Source: Epithemia pelagica (lineage: Eukaryota; Bacillariophyta; Bacillariophyceae; Surirellales; Surirellaceae). Taken from it: a stretch of DNA of 64,000 nucleotides. Made by a program: the position numbers and the translations under genes. The stretch lies in NCBI GenBank assembly GCA_946965045.2, contig OX337230.1, forward strand, positions 3,038,001-3,102,000. The letters run 5' to 3'. Within the stretch, counting starts at the first letter, position 1; every line of letters begins with the position of its first letter. This document shows positions 1 to 9,011 of the stretch, piece after piece. The notes below the pieces were generated by a model, which worked only from the letters and a program-made list of their open reading frames with translations, did not search any database and was not told the DNA's origin.

Positions 1-573
1 GGCGTAAGCCATAAAGGTGTTTGCGACACCGTTCAAGGCGTCAAGGAAAATCCCGACTTGGGAACTGCGCGTTTCTTCACTGAAACGGAATGGAAGGGCG
101 GTGCTCAAGTGGAAACAACGTTCTCCAAGTTTGAGCATCCTAAAGGGATTATTCAAGCTCGCGATGAACCTCTCGTGTTGGCTGGCGACGAGCCCACAGT
201 TCTGCTGGGGAAGGACATTGGTCCTGGTCCTACTGAGACGGTGTTGCATGGGGTTGGAAATTGTATTTCTGTTGGAGCTTCGTACTTTGCCGCTGCTCAG
301 AACATTAAGCTTCACGAGTTTTCGTTGGAATTTGATGGTGACGTGAACTTGCAAGGCTTTGCAGATGTCAATGACTTTGTCACTCCAGGATATTCGGCCA
401 TTCGTGCAAAACTCAGGGCCCGAGCCTCAGGATGTACGAAGGAAGAGCTCCTGGCTTTTATGCAGACGTTGCCGGACCGTAGTCCAATTTGTGATTCGGT
501 TGGCAAGCCCGTCCACACGACCTTTGGACTGACTCACAACGGAAAGGAGATTTCTGGCTTGGACGGGAACTAG
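1..573 (+). CDS. OsmC-like protein, 5' end cut off by window edge
   Basis: The reading frame is open from base 1 to the TAG at 571-573, so the start lies outside the window. OsmC/Ohr family proteins are thiol-dependent peroxidases or related hydrolases that act on organic peroxides. Two cysteines sit where that family has its reactive pair: one in HGVGNCISVGASYFAAAQ (about base 262) and one in DRSPICDSVGKPV (about base 490). The LHEFSLEFDGDVNLQGFADV strand pattern and the final THNGKEI also fit the fold. The peroxidase role is inferred from the family; a non-peroxidase OsmC-like role is possible. No intron is visible in the part present. Confidence 0.7.
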   Translation, partial: GVSHKGVCDTVQGVKENPDLGTARFFTETEWKGGAQVETTFSKFEHPKGIIQARDEPLVLAGDEPTVLLGKDIGPGPTETVLHGVGNCISVGASYFAAAQNIKLHEFSLEFDGDVNLQGFADVNDFVTPGYSAIRAKLRARASGCTKEELLAFMQTLPDRSPICDSVGKPVHTTFGLTHNGKEISGLDGN

Positions 574-1067
574 GGTTGACCAGCATTAATCCAACCAGGA
601 AGCCAGATGATGAAGAATGTACGCTGGGAACCAAAGCAGGCATATCAATGAAAAACTGCCAGTATAAAGACTAATGCCAAGATAATAATGAGTATCAACG
701 AGAAGATTTAACGTTACTCCCCCCCACCCCCACCCCCACCCCACACACACACACACACACAGACTCTTACTACGAGTATTGTAGAAATATAGTAGTGTAC
801 TCGACATTCATTGCGGACGGCGGACGCTCCTTTTCTTAGGTAGCTTCCTTCGATCTACTGACAAGCCACCGACGGTAAGTTTTCCACGCAAAACTCTATA
901 TCTGACATCTGACTGACCGTTGTTGTGACGTTCAGTAACGAAAAAGCGACGGGCGTATCTCCACGACTCACGAGATGATGCAAAGGCGCTCGCGATTCGT
1001 TCGACTATCTTGAACGACAGAAGACGAAAGAAAGTTACCACTGAGGAACATCTTAAATTGATTCACC
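574..1067. other. Intergenic region with C/A microsatellite
   Basis: No gene is visible. The stretch separates the OsmC-like gene from IST1 and presumably holds the terminator of the first and the promoter of the second. The only marked structure is the low-complexity C- and CA-rich tract at 719-761. Confidence 0.6.
719..761. repeat. (CCCCCA)n / (CA)n microsatellite
   Basis: Runs of five to six C separated by single A pass directly into about nine CA dinucleotides. This is a compound simple repeat, likely length-polymorphic, in the intergenic space before IST1. Confidence 0.95.
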
Positions 1068-2211
1068 ATGTTAGGAGGCGGATTCAGCTCGACAAAGCTT
1101 AAGACCCGTAAGTGTGAATATGGACCATTATTGTCGTCCGTTTCGGAATCAATCCAAGGGTCTTGTCTTTTTCTCATCTCCGTTTCTCCATCGACTGCTC
1201 CCAATAATTTTAGAGCTGAAGATGGCCGTAAGTCGGATCCAGATTGCGTCAAATAAGAAAACAGCTCTGTTGAAGCAGAGCATGCGCGAGGTTGCTGTCT
1301 TGTTGGCAGAAGAGCCACCGAAGGAAGAAATGGCAGGCATCAAAGCCGAGGCGTTAATTCGTGACGACCATTTGCTGGAAGCGTTGGAAATTATACAGTT
1401 GGAATGTGAAATGTTGCACGAACGAATCAAACTTATCGACTTTACCAAAACATGCCCACCAGACTTGGTTTCAGTGGTCTCAACTGTCATCTGGGCGTCT
1501 CATCGCGTTGACATTCCTGAGTTGCAACTTGTTCGAAAGCAGTTTCGTGCCAAATATGGCAAAAAGTTTGAAGAGAATGCCCTTGCGAATAGAGACAACG
1601 TATTGAACGATCGCGTGGTTGCAAAACTGTCGGTTCAACCTCCTGCAGCATACTTGGTACAGTGCTACCTGGAACGCATATGTGATCAGTTTGAAGTCGA
1701 ATGGAAGCCCAAGGTCAGGTTGAGCGCCTCACAATTGGTCGAACCAATGGTGGCACCTTCTGGCTATTCGGTTGGTGCTGGACAAGGAACAGGTACGTGT
1801 GCATGGTAAGGCGAATCTTTAGAGGCGAAAGGCAACTTGCTTATCGGGTTTGTTGTCTCTCCAGGGCTCGGAGGTTCCAAGATTGTAGAGTCAGTTGAAA
1901 ACGAAGCCCCGGCGGCGAATGTCGCAAAACCGCTTGGTCCTCCGCCAACAGCGCCGCCCGTGGTAACAGCAAAGCCCTATGTTCCCACAGCTTCCTCGAA
2001 AGAAGATTATGAGGAGGTTGACATTTTTGTCCCTCCCACAGCTCCATCGTTCGATCCCAACCAACCCAACAACCTTACGGACGGAAAAGACAACAATGAT
2101 GACAATGCTCCATCTTCACGAGGAGGGGGGTCGTCCACCGGTCAGGGAAGTACGACATCGGCTTCCTACGAAGATCTGGCCGCGCGGTTTAACAACCTAA
2201 AGAACATTTAA
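1068..2211 (+). CDS. IST1: IST1 homologue (ESCRT-III-associated regulator of VPS4)
   Basis: Three exons, 1068-1107, 1214-1792 and 1865-2211, give about 321 residues. Introns begin GTAAGT and GTACGT and end TTTAG and CCAG, and phases join in frame. The start MLGGGFSSTKLKT is the typical IST1 N-terminus, followed by the helical IST1 domain (AVSRIQIASNKKTALLKQ onwards, roughly residues 15-190). The middle is proline-rich (PPPTAPPVV). The C-terminus, YEDLAARFNNLKNI, resembles the MIT-interacting motif that binds VPS4 and other MIT proteins. In other eukaryotes IST1 works at endosomes and the midbody with ESCRT-III. A broken second copy of exons 2-3 lies at 9012-9990. The complete first exon and open frame mark this as the functional copy. 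Confidence 0.9.
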
Positions 2212-2806
2212 GATTTTGTTGTTTCGGTGACTCGCGAGACCGGCACGTGAGCTTGGAAGTATGTTTGTTTCGTTTCCTCCTGGATACAGTGTGCGCGCAT
2301 TCCGCGAAAGAGAGGTGTTCTTTTCGGTCATCTTGTGCGGAGGTGGGGAAATATAGTTGGAGAGACGGCTCTCTTCTCGCGTCTTTTTCGTTCCTCTAGG
2401 CTCTCCTACGAGTATGGACGTATGGTCGATATATTGCAGGAGTATGTCTGTGTACCTGATGGCGATCTTTATTCCAAAGTATCAAAGCGATCGTTTTGTG
2501 GGCCATACCAATCCCAACACAAGTTACTACTCCTAGGAGCAGGAGGAGTAGTTAGAGAGCACTCGATTGAGATGTTGAGCACGTAGATAGACTCGTGACT
2601 AACGGGTCGTTGCCAGCCGCGAGAAGAAAGGTCTTGCGCGGTAGATGCCCATTCGTCCTATCGTGGACAAGACAAGGACGAAAGATTATGACGACAATGA
2701 TGATGCATTGAATTGAATGGGTGAGGCGTTTCAAGAGCAGGAGGGTAACAAGAAAACAACATCTGAGATTTGTGAGCTTGGTCCGCCGTATTGGATTTAG
2801 ATAGTG
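1222..2806 (+). repeat. Segmental duplication, copy 1 (IST1 exons 2-3 and 3' flank)
   Basis: This stretch is repeated in direct orientation at 9012-10565. The match starts at the ATGGCCGTAAGTCGG within exon 2 and stops at GGATTTAGATAGTG. Both copies share small-scale structure, including the IST1 last intron and the downstream flank, with scattered substitutions and short indels. Copy 1 keeps an intact frame. Confidence 0.93.
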
Positions 2807-2884
2807 TCCAGTCATATCTTTTTCATTGGATCTCTTGTTGCTTCTTATTCCTCGGGAAGGCTCCTCGGCTCCTCGGCTGCCGTC
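2212..2884. other. Intergenic, inside the duplicated segment; small foldback insert
   Basis: No gene is visible. Nearly the whole stretch is also present at 9991-10565. The 23-bp near-palindromic insert at 2527-2549, flanked by AGTTA on both sides, is absent from the second copy. Confidence 0.7.
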
Positions 2885-4065
2885 ATGTCCCGTTTCTTTT
2901 CTACCAAAGATGGCGCACCGGGATATATTGGTCCGAAGCGACTGCTCTACGAACGAAAACCCGTTACGGATTTGTGGAACAAATTAACTTTGGTTGCGAG
3001 GCAGCAATGGAAATGGAAGAATGTAGGCAACAAACATGATGACGCATTCTTGCAAGCTAAAACAAGACTTTTGCAGGTCTATGGACCTCCTGGTTCCGGA
3101 AAGACTTGTGCGACGTTTGGTTGGGCACGATCGGTTTGTGAGAAGTGCAGTGGCACCCGAGCCCTGTGGATTTCCTGCGCCGCTGAGGCGGTGAAATGTT
3201 GGTCAATCGAGCGAGAACAAGGCACAGGCACGGTGGTGGTCCGGGAGCAACCCACCCCACAAAATGCCAACGAAGCTGGGGATGCCATGATTGTAGTATT
3301 CGATGGCGTTCGCCCGGAAACGCTCAATCGATGGAGAGGCTTGATGAACGAGATTGCAAGGTTGGGGATTGCAGTGATTGCTGTGTCTTCTGAGGGAGTT
3401 TTGTTCCATGAAGGGGACTCTCAGGACATATATAAACTGCAACATTTTGTACCTTCGTGGACACTGGAAGAGGCTTTGGCAGCTTCGAATTCGAATGTTT
3501 TCTGGCAGACATGCTACAGAAACTTCTCAAATGCAATGCCGAACGATGATGCGACGCAGAGAAATGCAAAGGTACAAGAAAAATTTCGGATTGCTGGAAA
3601 TTCGGCCCGCTTCTTGTTTGACAGTCCGGAAAGCCTTGTAGAGGAAGAAATAAAAGCGAAGGCAAGGTCGTTGAACGGCATTGATACCTTAGAACAAGCA
3701 GTCAGAAACTCTCGAAGCCGTGGAGCTGTCAACACATTGATTGCACGTTTGCAAGAAAACAAGAACGGGCTTACACCAGAACAAAGAGCCATTTTTCCTA
3801 GGGATGCTGATTGATTGGCAGTTGCAGAGGTTTTTGATGATCTCAATTTCCGCCAGGAAGAGAGAGACAAAGAGAATTCTGCACCCCAGCTCGTTAGCGA
3901 ATATGCATCCAGTGAAGTACTCAAGAGTATTCCATCAACCATCGCAAGGTGGCGATCGATTGCCCGAGCTCTTTCGAATAGAGTTATCGAAGGATACGCT
4001 TTTGAGGAACAACTGAAAAAAGCCTTAAGGAGGCCTTTCTCAGCTCTCAACACCATCTGGTTGTA

Positions 4066-4070
4066 CTGGA
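4066..4070. repeat. Target-site duplication CTGGA, left
   Basis: CTGGA directly precedes the left LTR and is repeated at 8133-8137 directly after the right LTR. Five-base duplications are typical of LTR retrotransposon integration. Confidence 0.9.
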
Positions 4071-4299
4071 TGTTGAGGATAGCAGAGCAACCGGTGAATA
4101 TAGAGGACCAAGGTGCGACTGGCCATTCGCAAGATATAGGCCATTCGCAAGATGCGGAATCATGGACATTGGTTTGTAGACGTGGCAAAAGCAACGAAAG
4201 AACGAACAAGGGAGCCAACGCTCATTCAATGGAGAATACGTAGTTCGATAAGCCTATAAAGAGTTGCTTTTACGGCACGGCTTGTTAGAAGTTTCAACA
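4071..4299 (+). repeat. Left LTR (229 bp)
   Basis: The LTR begins TGTTGAGGAT and ends GTTTCAACA, so it has TG...CA ends. It contains a 15-bp internal direct repeat (GGCCATTCGCAAGAT twice) and a TATAAA at 4255-4260. Bases 4225-4238 are the exact reverse complement of the 14 bases that follow the LTR. Compared with the right LTR it differs near AACGAACAAGGGAGC versus AACGAGCAAGGAAGC. Confidence 0.95.
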
Positions 4300-4313
4300 T
4301 ATTCTCCATTGAA
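4300..4313 (+). promoter_or_regulatory. Presumed primer-binding site, complementary to the element's own LTR
   Basis: The first 14 bases after the left LTR, TATTCTCCATTGAA, pair perfectly with 4225-4238 inside the LTR (TTCAATGGAGAATA). The position is that of a primer-binding site. I do not recognise a tRNA 3' end complement such as the usual TGGTATCAGAGC there. Self-priming by the 5' end of the transcript, as in fission yeast Tf1, is an inference. Confidence 0.55.
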
Positions 4314-4356
4314 ATCATTACACTAAGTACCTCCGTTGTTGACGTGAAGTACTCTT

Positions 4357-5055
4357 ATGAGTAAAGAGGGCACGAGTGACCGCGTACAATCTTTATTATC
4401 GGAACTGGCCCAACTCACTATCGAACAAGAGGATCTCTTACACGAAGCGGAACAGCGCTACCAACAACGCTTTCGCACCAAGGAGGCGCAGCATCGCGAG
4501 GCCATCGCTGCACTGGAGCGACAACGAGAAATCGAAAGAGACAACGATTACGAGGAAACGGAGATTCGGAAACAGCTGATCTTCGAGGAGATACAGGAAA
4601 AGCGACACACGTTGCTAGACAAAATCAAGCGGGCTGAGCGAGGCCCATCAACCTGCGCGACTACATACCCAGAGCACTCCGCTGAAGCGTATCTTGTGGA
4701 ACCGAACCAAGAAAACCCGAACCAAGAAAACAATTCGGAAGATAATCAAGAACGTCGCGCATCTACAGTCGCTCTCGTTGACCTGAGCCGAGAAACACCG
4801 GACGGTGAAATCGAAACAGAAACAATCATCCCCGCTATTCCACCACAAAGAGGCGTACTCCCACGGTGGATTCCAATTGGAACTCGCGTTTGGGTATTGA
4901 ATACTCTCAAGTTGAAGGAAACAGTGGGACGAACACATCTCCAAGGCACAGTGTCGCGCCACGGCACATTATATCACTTTATCAAGATTTGGAATCCCAT
5001 CACCAAAGATACAGAAGAACACCGCCGCCATCGTGACAGCATTGCGATTGTTTAA
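4357..5055 (+). CDS. Retrotransposon ORF upstream of gag, unknown function
   Basis: The 232-residue product lies between the left LTR and the Gag frame; only about 5 bases separate it from the Gag start. The first half (residues 10-95) is rich in E, R, Q and L and likely forms a coiled coil. The C-terminal part has a compact segment, WIPIGTRVWVLNTLKLKETVG through HLQGTVSRHGTLYHFIKIWN, with a beta-rich SH3- or chromo-like pattern. I do not recognise a family. It could be a separate structural protein or a chromatin- or RNA-binding accessory of the element. Confidence 0.6.
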   Translation: MSKEGTSDRVQSLLSELAQLTIEQEDLLHEAEQRYQQRFRTKEAQHREAIAALERQREIERDNDYEETEIRKQLIFEEIQEKRHTLLDKIKRAERGPSTCATTYPEHSAEAYLVEPNQENPNQENNSEDNQERRASTVALVDLSRETPDGEIETETIIPAIPPQRGVLPRWIPIGTRVWVLNTLKLKETVGRTHLQGTVSRHGTLYHFIKIWNPITKDTEEHRRHRDSIAIV

Positions 5056-5060
5056 ACGAG

Positions 5061-6329
5061 ATGTCTCAACAAGACAACGCAAATCGTCCAGACACGGTTG
5101 AGTCTAGCTCCCGGTCGAGTGGACAACGTCAAGGCAGAGGTGGACGTGGAAGAGGACGAGGATGGCAGAATCAGGCTCAACAATCCAACTCGCCTAGATT
5201 TCAAGGCCAAGAACCATCGCTTAAAGAATGCATATTCGACTACAGTGAGGATCCGCAATCGAAGCGCTATCTACAAAACGTCGAGTTATTGATCGGCTAC
5301 GTCGGTAGTAATTTTGATCGACACAATCAAGAGTTCCAACAAGCACTCGAAGCATTGGAACTACCCGACCCAGAAGAAGCAACAAAACCAAAAGACCCCA
5401 CAGATATGATCCAAGTGGAAGAGTGGAAGATGGCGTACAAAGCACGCCAAGATCAAATGGTCCTTTACAAAAACTTTCGGGCAGCTCTATACAGCTTGAT
5501 TATGGGACAGTGTACTCCGCTACTCAAGGATAAGCTACAGGCCCACGAGACCTTTGGAGAGATCAAGAAGATGCGTGACGGTGTGGATCTCTTGAAACTT
5601 ATCAAGCAAATCACATTCACCTTTGATTCCGGACGCATATTCACTCTTGTCGCCCGAGATAAGCTCAAGGAAGATTTCTATAGTCTGAGGCGACGAAATA
5701 ATCAAAGCCTCCATTCCTATTACGAGGTATTCCGAGCCAAAGTCAAGGTCATGAATGAAGCCGGGATTGTCCTGTACGATAAGGACATGTTGGAACGAGT
5801 GGCGAAGGAAAAGAAACACACAACACCTTCTTCCGACGACCACGAGGACGCCCAAAATGGTTGTATTGCCATTCGATTCATCCGATCTTGTGGCAACAAG
5901 GAGTACGAAGCACATTTGCAAAATATGTTCTTGGATGGACAGAATGTATACCCCAAGACGCTTGCCAATGCTCGTGCGATCCTGGACAATCGAATGACAG
6001 GAAAACCAAAGAACAATCCTGGTCAGAGCAACGGTCAGCCCGACAACGCCACCGGTGTGGCGTATGTAACAAGTGGAGAGACGAGTTTGCCCGATTCCAC
6101 CATGACAGGCCACTCCAATGCGACAACTGCAACAGGAGCACATGCAAGTGGCTCCCAAGCCTCGACAACACAGAGTCGCTCAAATCGAACCAACTCACAA
6201 GCCGAGGGTAACAATGAATCCAATCGAGGTGTGCTAACCTCATCAAACAGGGGCTCAACCGTCAACTGCGACTCACCTAATTATGCTTTCTCTTCCTCTA
6301 CCATGCAGGCTAGCATTCCCCCTCAATGA
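5061..6329 (+). CDS. Gag-like polyprotein part of the Copia-type element
   Basis: The 422-residue frame begins with an RGG-rich basic stretch (QRQGRGGRGRGRGWQ, about residues 22-36). It continues with a helical region (SLKECIFDYSEDPQSKRYLQ through DSGRIFTLVARDKLKEDFYSLRR) resembling the Gag of Copia elements. The end is Asn/Ser/Thr-rich. No CCHC zinc knuckle is visible; the RGG stretch may supply nucleic-acid binding. The frame stops at TGA 6327-6329 and continues directly as protease in the same frame, so a TGG-to-TGA mutation or programmed readthrough separates gag from pol. Confidence 0.8.
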   Translation: MSQQDNANRPDTVESSSRSSGQRQGRGGRGRGRGWQNQAQQSNSPRFQGQEPSLKECIFDYSEDPQSKRYLQNVELLIGYVGSNFDRHNQEFQQALEALELPDPEEATKPKDPTDMIQVEEWKMAYKARQDQMVLYKNFRAALYSLIMGQCTPLLKDKLQAHETFGEIKKMRDGVDLLKLIKQITFTFDSGRIFTLVARDKLKEDFYSLRRRNNQSLHSYYEVFRAKVKVMNEAGIVLYDKDMLERVAKEKKHTTPSSDDHEDAQNGCIAIRFIRSCGNKEYEAHLQNMFLDGQNVYPKTLANARAILDNRMTGKPKNNPGQSNGQPDNATGVAYVTSGETSLPDSTMTGHSNATTATGAHASGSQASTTQSRSNRTNSQAEGNNESNRGVLTSSNRGSTVNCDSPNYAFSSSTMQASIPPQ

Positions 6330-7391
6330 CTGTTACTGGACAATCAGTCCACCGTTGACATCATCAAAGATCCATCCTTATTAAAAAATATTCACTCGTC
6401 TGAGACTCCCATCGTCATTCAGAGTCATGCCGGACAGAGGACTCTTCAGTTGCGAGGACTCCTGCCTGGATATGGCATCGTATGGCATGATCCTGAGGGT
6501 CCAGCCAACATCATCTCCCTAAACAACGCACACACAAGATTTCACATCAAATATGACAGCGACCGTGGAAATTCATTTGCCTTACATGACCGAGCCACTG
6601 GTAGGCTAAAACACAAGTTCAATCCAAGCCCAGAAGGTTTATTCTACCTGGATACATCGACGTTACAGAGTAGCTTCGTAACAACTGTTAGCGAAAACGA
6701 AGATTCTTACTCCCCGGAAGAAATTCGTAGAGCCAAGCTGGCCAGATCACTCCTAGCGAAGATAGGACGGCCTTCTACTAAGGATTATCTTCATATCCTA
6801 AGGCACAACCTACTACCAAACGCTAACATTACTACTGACGATGTATACAGGGCCGAGAAGATCTACGGACCAGATTTGGGAACGCTCAAAGGCAAGACAA
6901 CGAGACGTAAGTCCCCATTTGTCGACACGTCCACGACAGTACCACCTCGTATTGCTGAGAAGCACAAGGATGTCACATTGACCATTGACGTCATGCACGT
7001 GAACAATGTACCATTCCTTGTCACCACGTCAAGGAAAATACATTTCGGGACGATAGACGCCATACAATCAACCACTGACACCAATATCATACAATCCCTG
7101 AAGAAGACTGTGGCAGTTTACCGACGTGGCGGGATTAGACCGAGAATTGTGTTGGCTGATGGTGCATTTACAAGTGATGATATGCAAGCCAGTCTTCAAC
7201 TGCTCGGCATCACCATCAATCCCACTGTCAGGGACGAGCATGTAGGTGATGTGGAACGTTACATCAGGACTGTGAAGGAGAGGATGCGCTGTGTTTATAA
7301 CACGCTTCCTTTCGATGCCCTACCGAAGGTCATGTTGATAGAACTGGCCAAATTTGCCACGTTTTGGTTTGATCCTGCGTCTAGAAGGTGA
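6330..7391 (+). pseudogene. Copia-type protease and integrase, pol fragment
   Basis: Directly after the TGA comes LLLDNQSTVDI, the aspartic protease active-site segment. Further on, the integrase core shows aspartates in LTIDVMHVNNVPF and RIVLADGAF and a glutamate in GDVERYIRTVKERM, which fits the DD35E triad. The segment LHILRHNLLPN...DVYRAEKIYGPDLGTLKGKTTR precedes the core, as in diatom Copia elements. The frame ends at 7389-7391 where the missing reverse transcriptase should begin. Confidence 0.8.
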
Positions 7392-7903
7392 CCCAATGAT
7401 GCATCTGTGGTGGTGGGTTGACGCATCTTATGCGACTCACCCCGATCTAAAAGGACACACTGGGGGTTTCATGACCATGGGAAAAGGAGCAGTGGTGACG
7501 GCTTCATCGAAACAAAAACTCGTGGCCCGTAGTTCAACTGAATGTGAACTCATTGGGGTACACGATGTACTCCCGTCTATCATCTGGACCAAGAATTTCA
7601 TACAGGCCCAAGGCCATGAGATCAAGGACGTAACCCTACATCAAGACAATCAGAGTAGTATTCTATTGGCGAAAAATGGACGGCTATCCAGTTCGAAGCG
7701 AACCAAACATATCAACCTTCGCTACTTTTATATCACGGACTGCATCAAGCGCAAAGAAATGGATATTGCATTCTGTCCGACTGAAGAGATGGTCGCCGAT
7801 TTTTTTACCAAGCCATTACAAGGTCGCATCTTCTACCAATTGCGTGATATCATCATGAATGTACCATCGGATAGTAAATATCATTCCTCGGCACAAAGGA
7901 GTG
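7385..7903 (+). pseudogene. Copia-type RNase H fragment
   Basis: The segment WWWVDASYATHPDLKGHTGG, then SSTECELIG, then LHQDNQSSILLAKNGR and SKRTKHINLRYFYI is the standard Copia RNase H with its D-E-D residues. ADFFTKPLQG is the usual C-terminal signature. It is in a different frame from the integrase, joined by an internal deletion near 7380. The frame runs into the right LTR. Confidence 0.85.
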
Positions 7904-8132
7904 TGTTGAGGATAGCAGAGCAACCGGTGAATATAGAGGACCAAGGTGCGACTGGCCATTCGCAAGATATAGGCCATTCGCAAGATGCGGAATCATGGAC
8001 ATTGGTTTGTAGACGTGGCAAAAGCAACGAAAGAACGAGCAAGGAAGCCAACGCTCATTCAATGGAGAATACGTAGTTCGATAAGCCTATAAAGAGTTGC
8101 TTTTACGGCACGGCTTGTTAGAAGTTTCAACA
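7904..8132 (+). repeat. Right LTR (229 bp)
   Basis: It has the same TGTTGAGGAT start and TTTCAACA end as the left LTR and the same length, with about two substitutions. The preceding bases, ACAAAGGAGTG, are a weak candidate polypurine tract. CTGGA follows at 8133-8137. Confidence 0.95.
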
Positions 8133-8591
8133 CTGGAACACACAACCATTGGAAGCTCCACGGAACACCCTATTACCTATACTGTTGAGCATTTCATGCA
8201 ATGCAAAGCAAGCGAGTTGAAACACACCCTGCAGAACACCCGCTTGCCAAATACCTGGATTTTTGTTTCCGAGAATCAAGGAGCGTTCGATGCCGTGCAC
8301 GTACAATCGAGAACACACATACGCTTCGTTCAATGCACCGTCGGAAAGACGCACTCTTTCTATTTGTATGTCATTGACAGTATCCTCCAGGCGTTGGCCG
8401 AACAAGACATTCGTTGGACGCACATTGAATTCTTGGTTCTCCGACCTGATAGCGAACGTGGCAAGCCTTTTCGTTTAGACCCAGCTCGAGGTGCCTATGG
8501 GGACAACTATTTTCGGTTCGACGGTCAACCATGGGATCGTCGAGACTATCGCAACAACGTGAGGTATGCCCTTCTAGAATGGACCGAGTAA

Positions 8592-9011
8592 GCAGATAAA
8601 CATTCTGATCATTATCGGGTCTCAAAACGTTTCCCAATACTTGCCCCAACGCCGGTTTTATCAATTTTTGCGCTGTTGGGTTTCACAAACATGTACCTGT
8701 TTATGGCTATAACGGAACAATGCCGGTTGAAAGATATTTCCGCGATGGGTAATACGTCGACGTTGAACTGGAGAGAAAGGGGCCCTGTCTTAATCGCTGC
8801 GCAATCAACGAAGTCATCCGTGAAGAGCTGAGCCCTAGACGCACTCCGCTTTGTCTCGGAGAAGTAATTGGCATTGCGACGGCCCTGGCCATGCCCGGAT
8901 TCGGTTTGGTCAAGAATAACTGCCGCAGAAAGCCATTGGTCGCAATGAGCTAGACGAGTGCAACAACTCTCTCTCGATTTAGTGGTGTGCATCACCTAGT
9001 TGTCCAAAGAA
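8592..9011. other. Intergenic between the broken NTPase gene and the IST1 pseudogene
   Basis: I see no gene or clear motif here. It ends at the left junction of the second duplicated copy. Confidence 0.6.

Larger units (their letters stand above)
4071..8132 (+). mobile_element. Copia-type LTR retrotransposon, RT-deleted, non-autonomous
   Basis: The 4062-bp element is bounded by two 229-bp LTRs and a CTGGA duplication. It contains a leading ORF (4357-5055), a Gag frame (5061-6329), a protease motif LLLDNQSTVDI and an integrase with D, D and E positions in the same frame to 7391, then an RNase H segment in another frame to about 7903. The order integrase before RNase H is Copia-like. The reverse transcriptase that should lie between them is missing, so the copy depends on other elements for mobility. 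LTRs differ at about two positions, which implies a recent insertion. The gene it interrupts is a nuclease-like pseudogene. Confidence 0.93.
2885..8591 (+). pseudogene. RHS/Crinkler-type P-loop NTPase plus nuclease-like gene, disrupted by a retrotransposon
   Basis: The first ATG in frame is at 2885. A Walker A loop, YGPPGSGKT (about residues 63-71), is followed by a Walker B-like MIVVFDGV. Then come FVPSWTLEEALA and GNSARFLF, patterns I associate with the retrotransposon-hot-spot/Crinkler class of eukaryotic P-loop proteins. The frame hits TGA at 3812-3814, reopens in the same frame, and is cut at 4070 by the LTR element. Past the element, 8138-8591 encodes NQGAFDAVHV, IRFVQCTVGK and H, which recalls the restriction-endonuclease-like C-terminal domain of these proteins. 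That part is in another frame relative to the upstream piece even if the element is removed. The stop, frame change and insertion together mark a pseudogene. Family assignment is by motif memory only. Confidence 0.6.

Noticed and set aside
719-761. CA/C-rich tract as a regulatory Z-DNA or telomere-like element
   Set aside because: It is a plain compound microsatellite with no telomeric unit.
3815-4243. ORF running from the NTPase gene into the left LTR
   Set aside because: It is a chimera of the interrupted gene and LTR sequence, not a gene of its own.
7354-8076. Reading the RNase H frame as a full gene ending in the LTR
   Set aside because: Its ends lie in the integrase and LTR; it is a fragment of the retrotransposon.
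8612-8995. Minus-strand ORF of 127 codons
   Set aside because: No ATG-led domain, no motif, and composition like the surrounding non-coding DNA.
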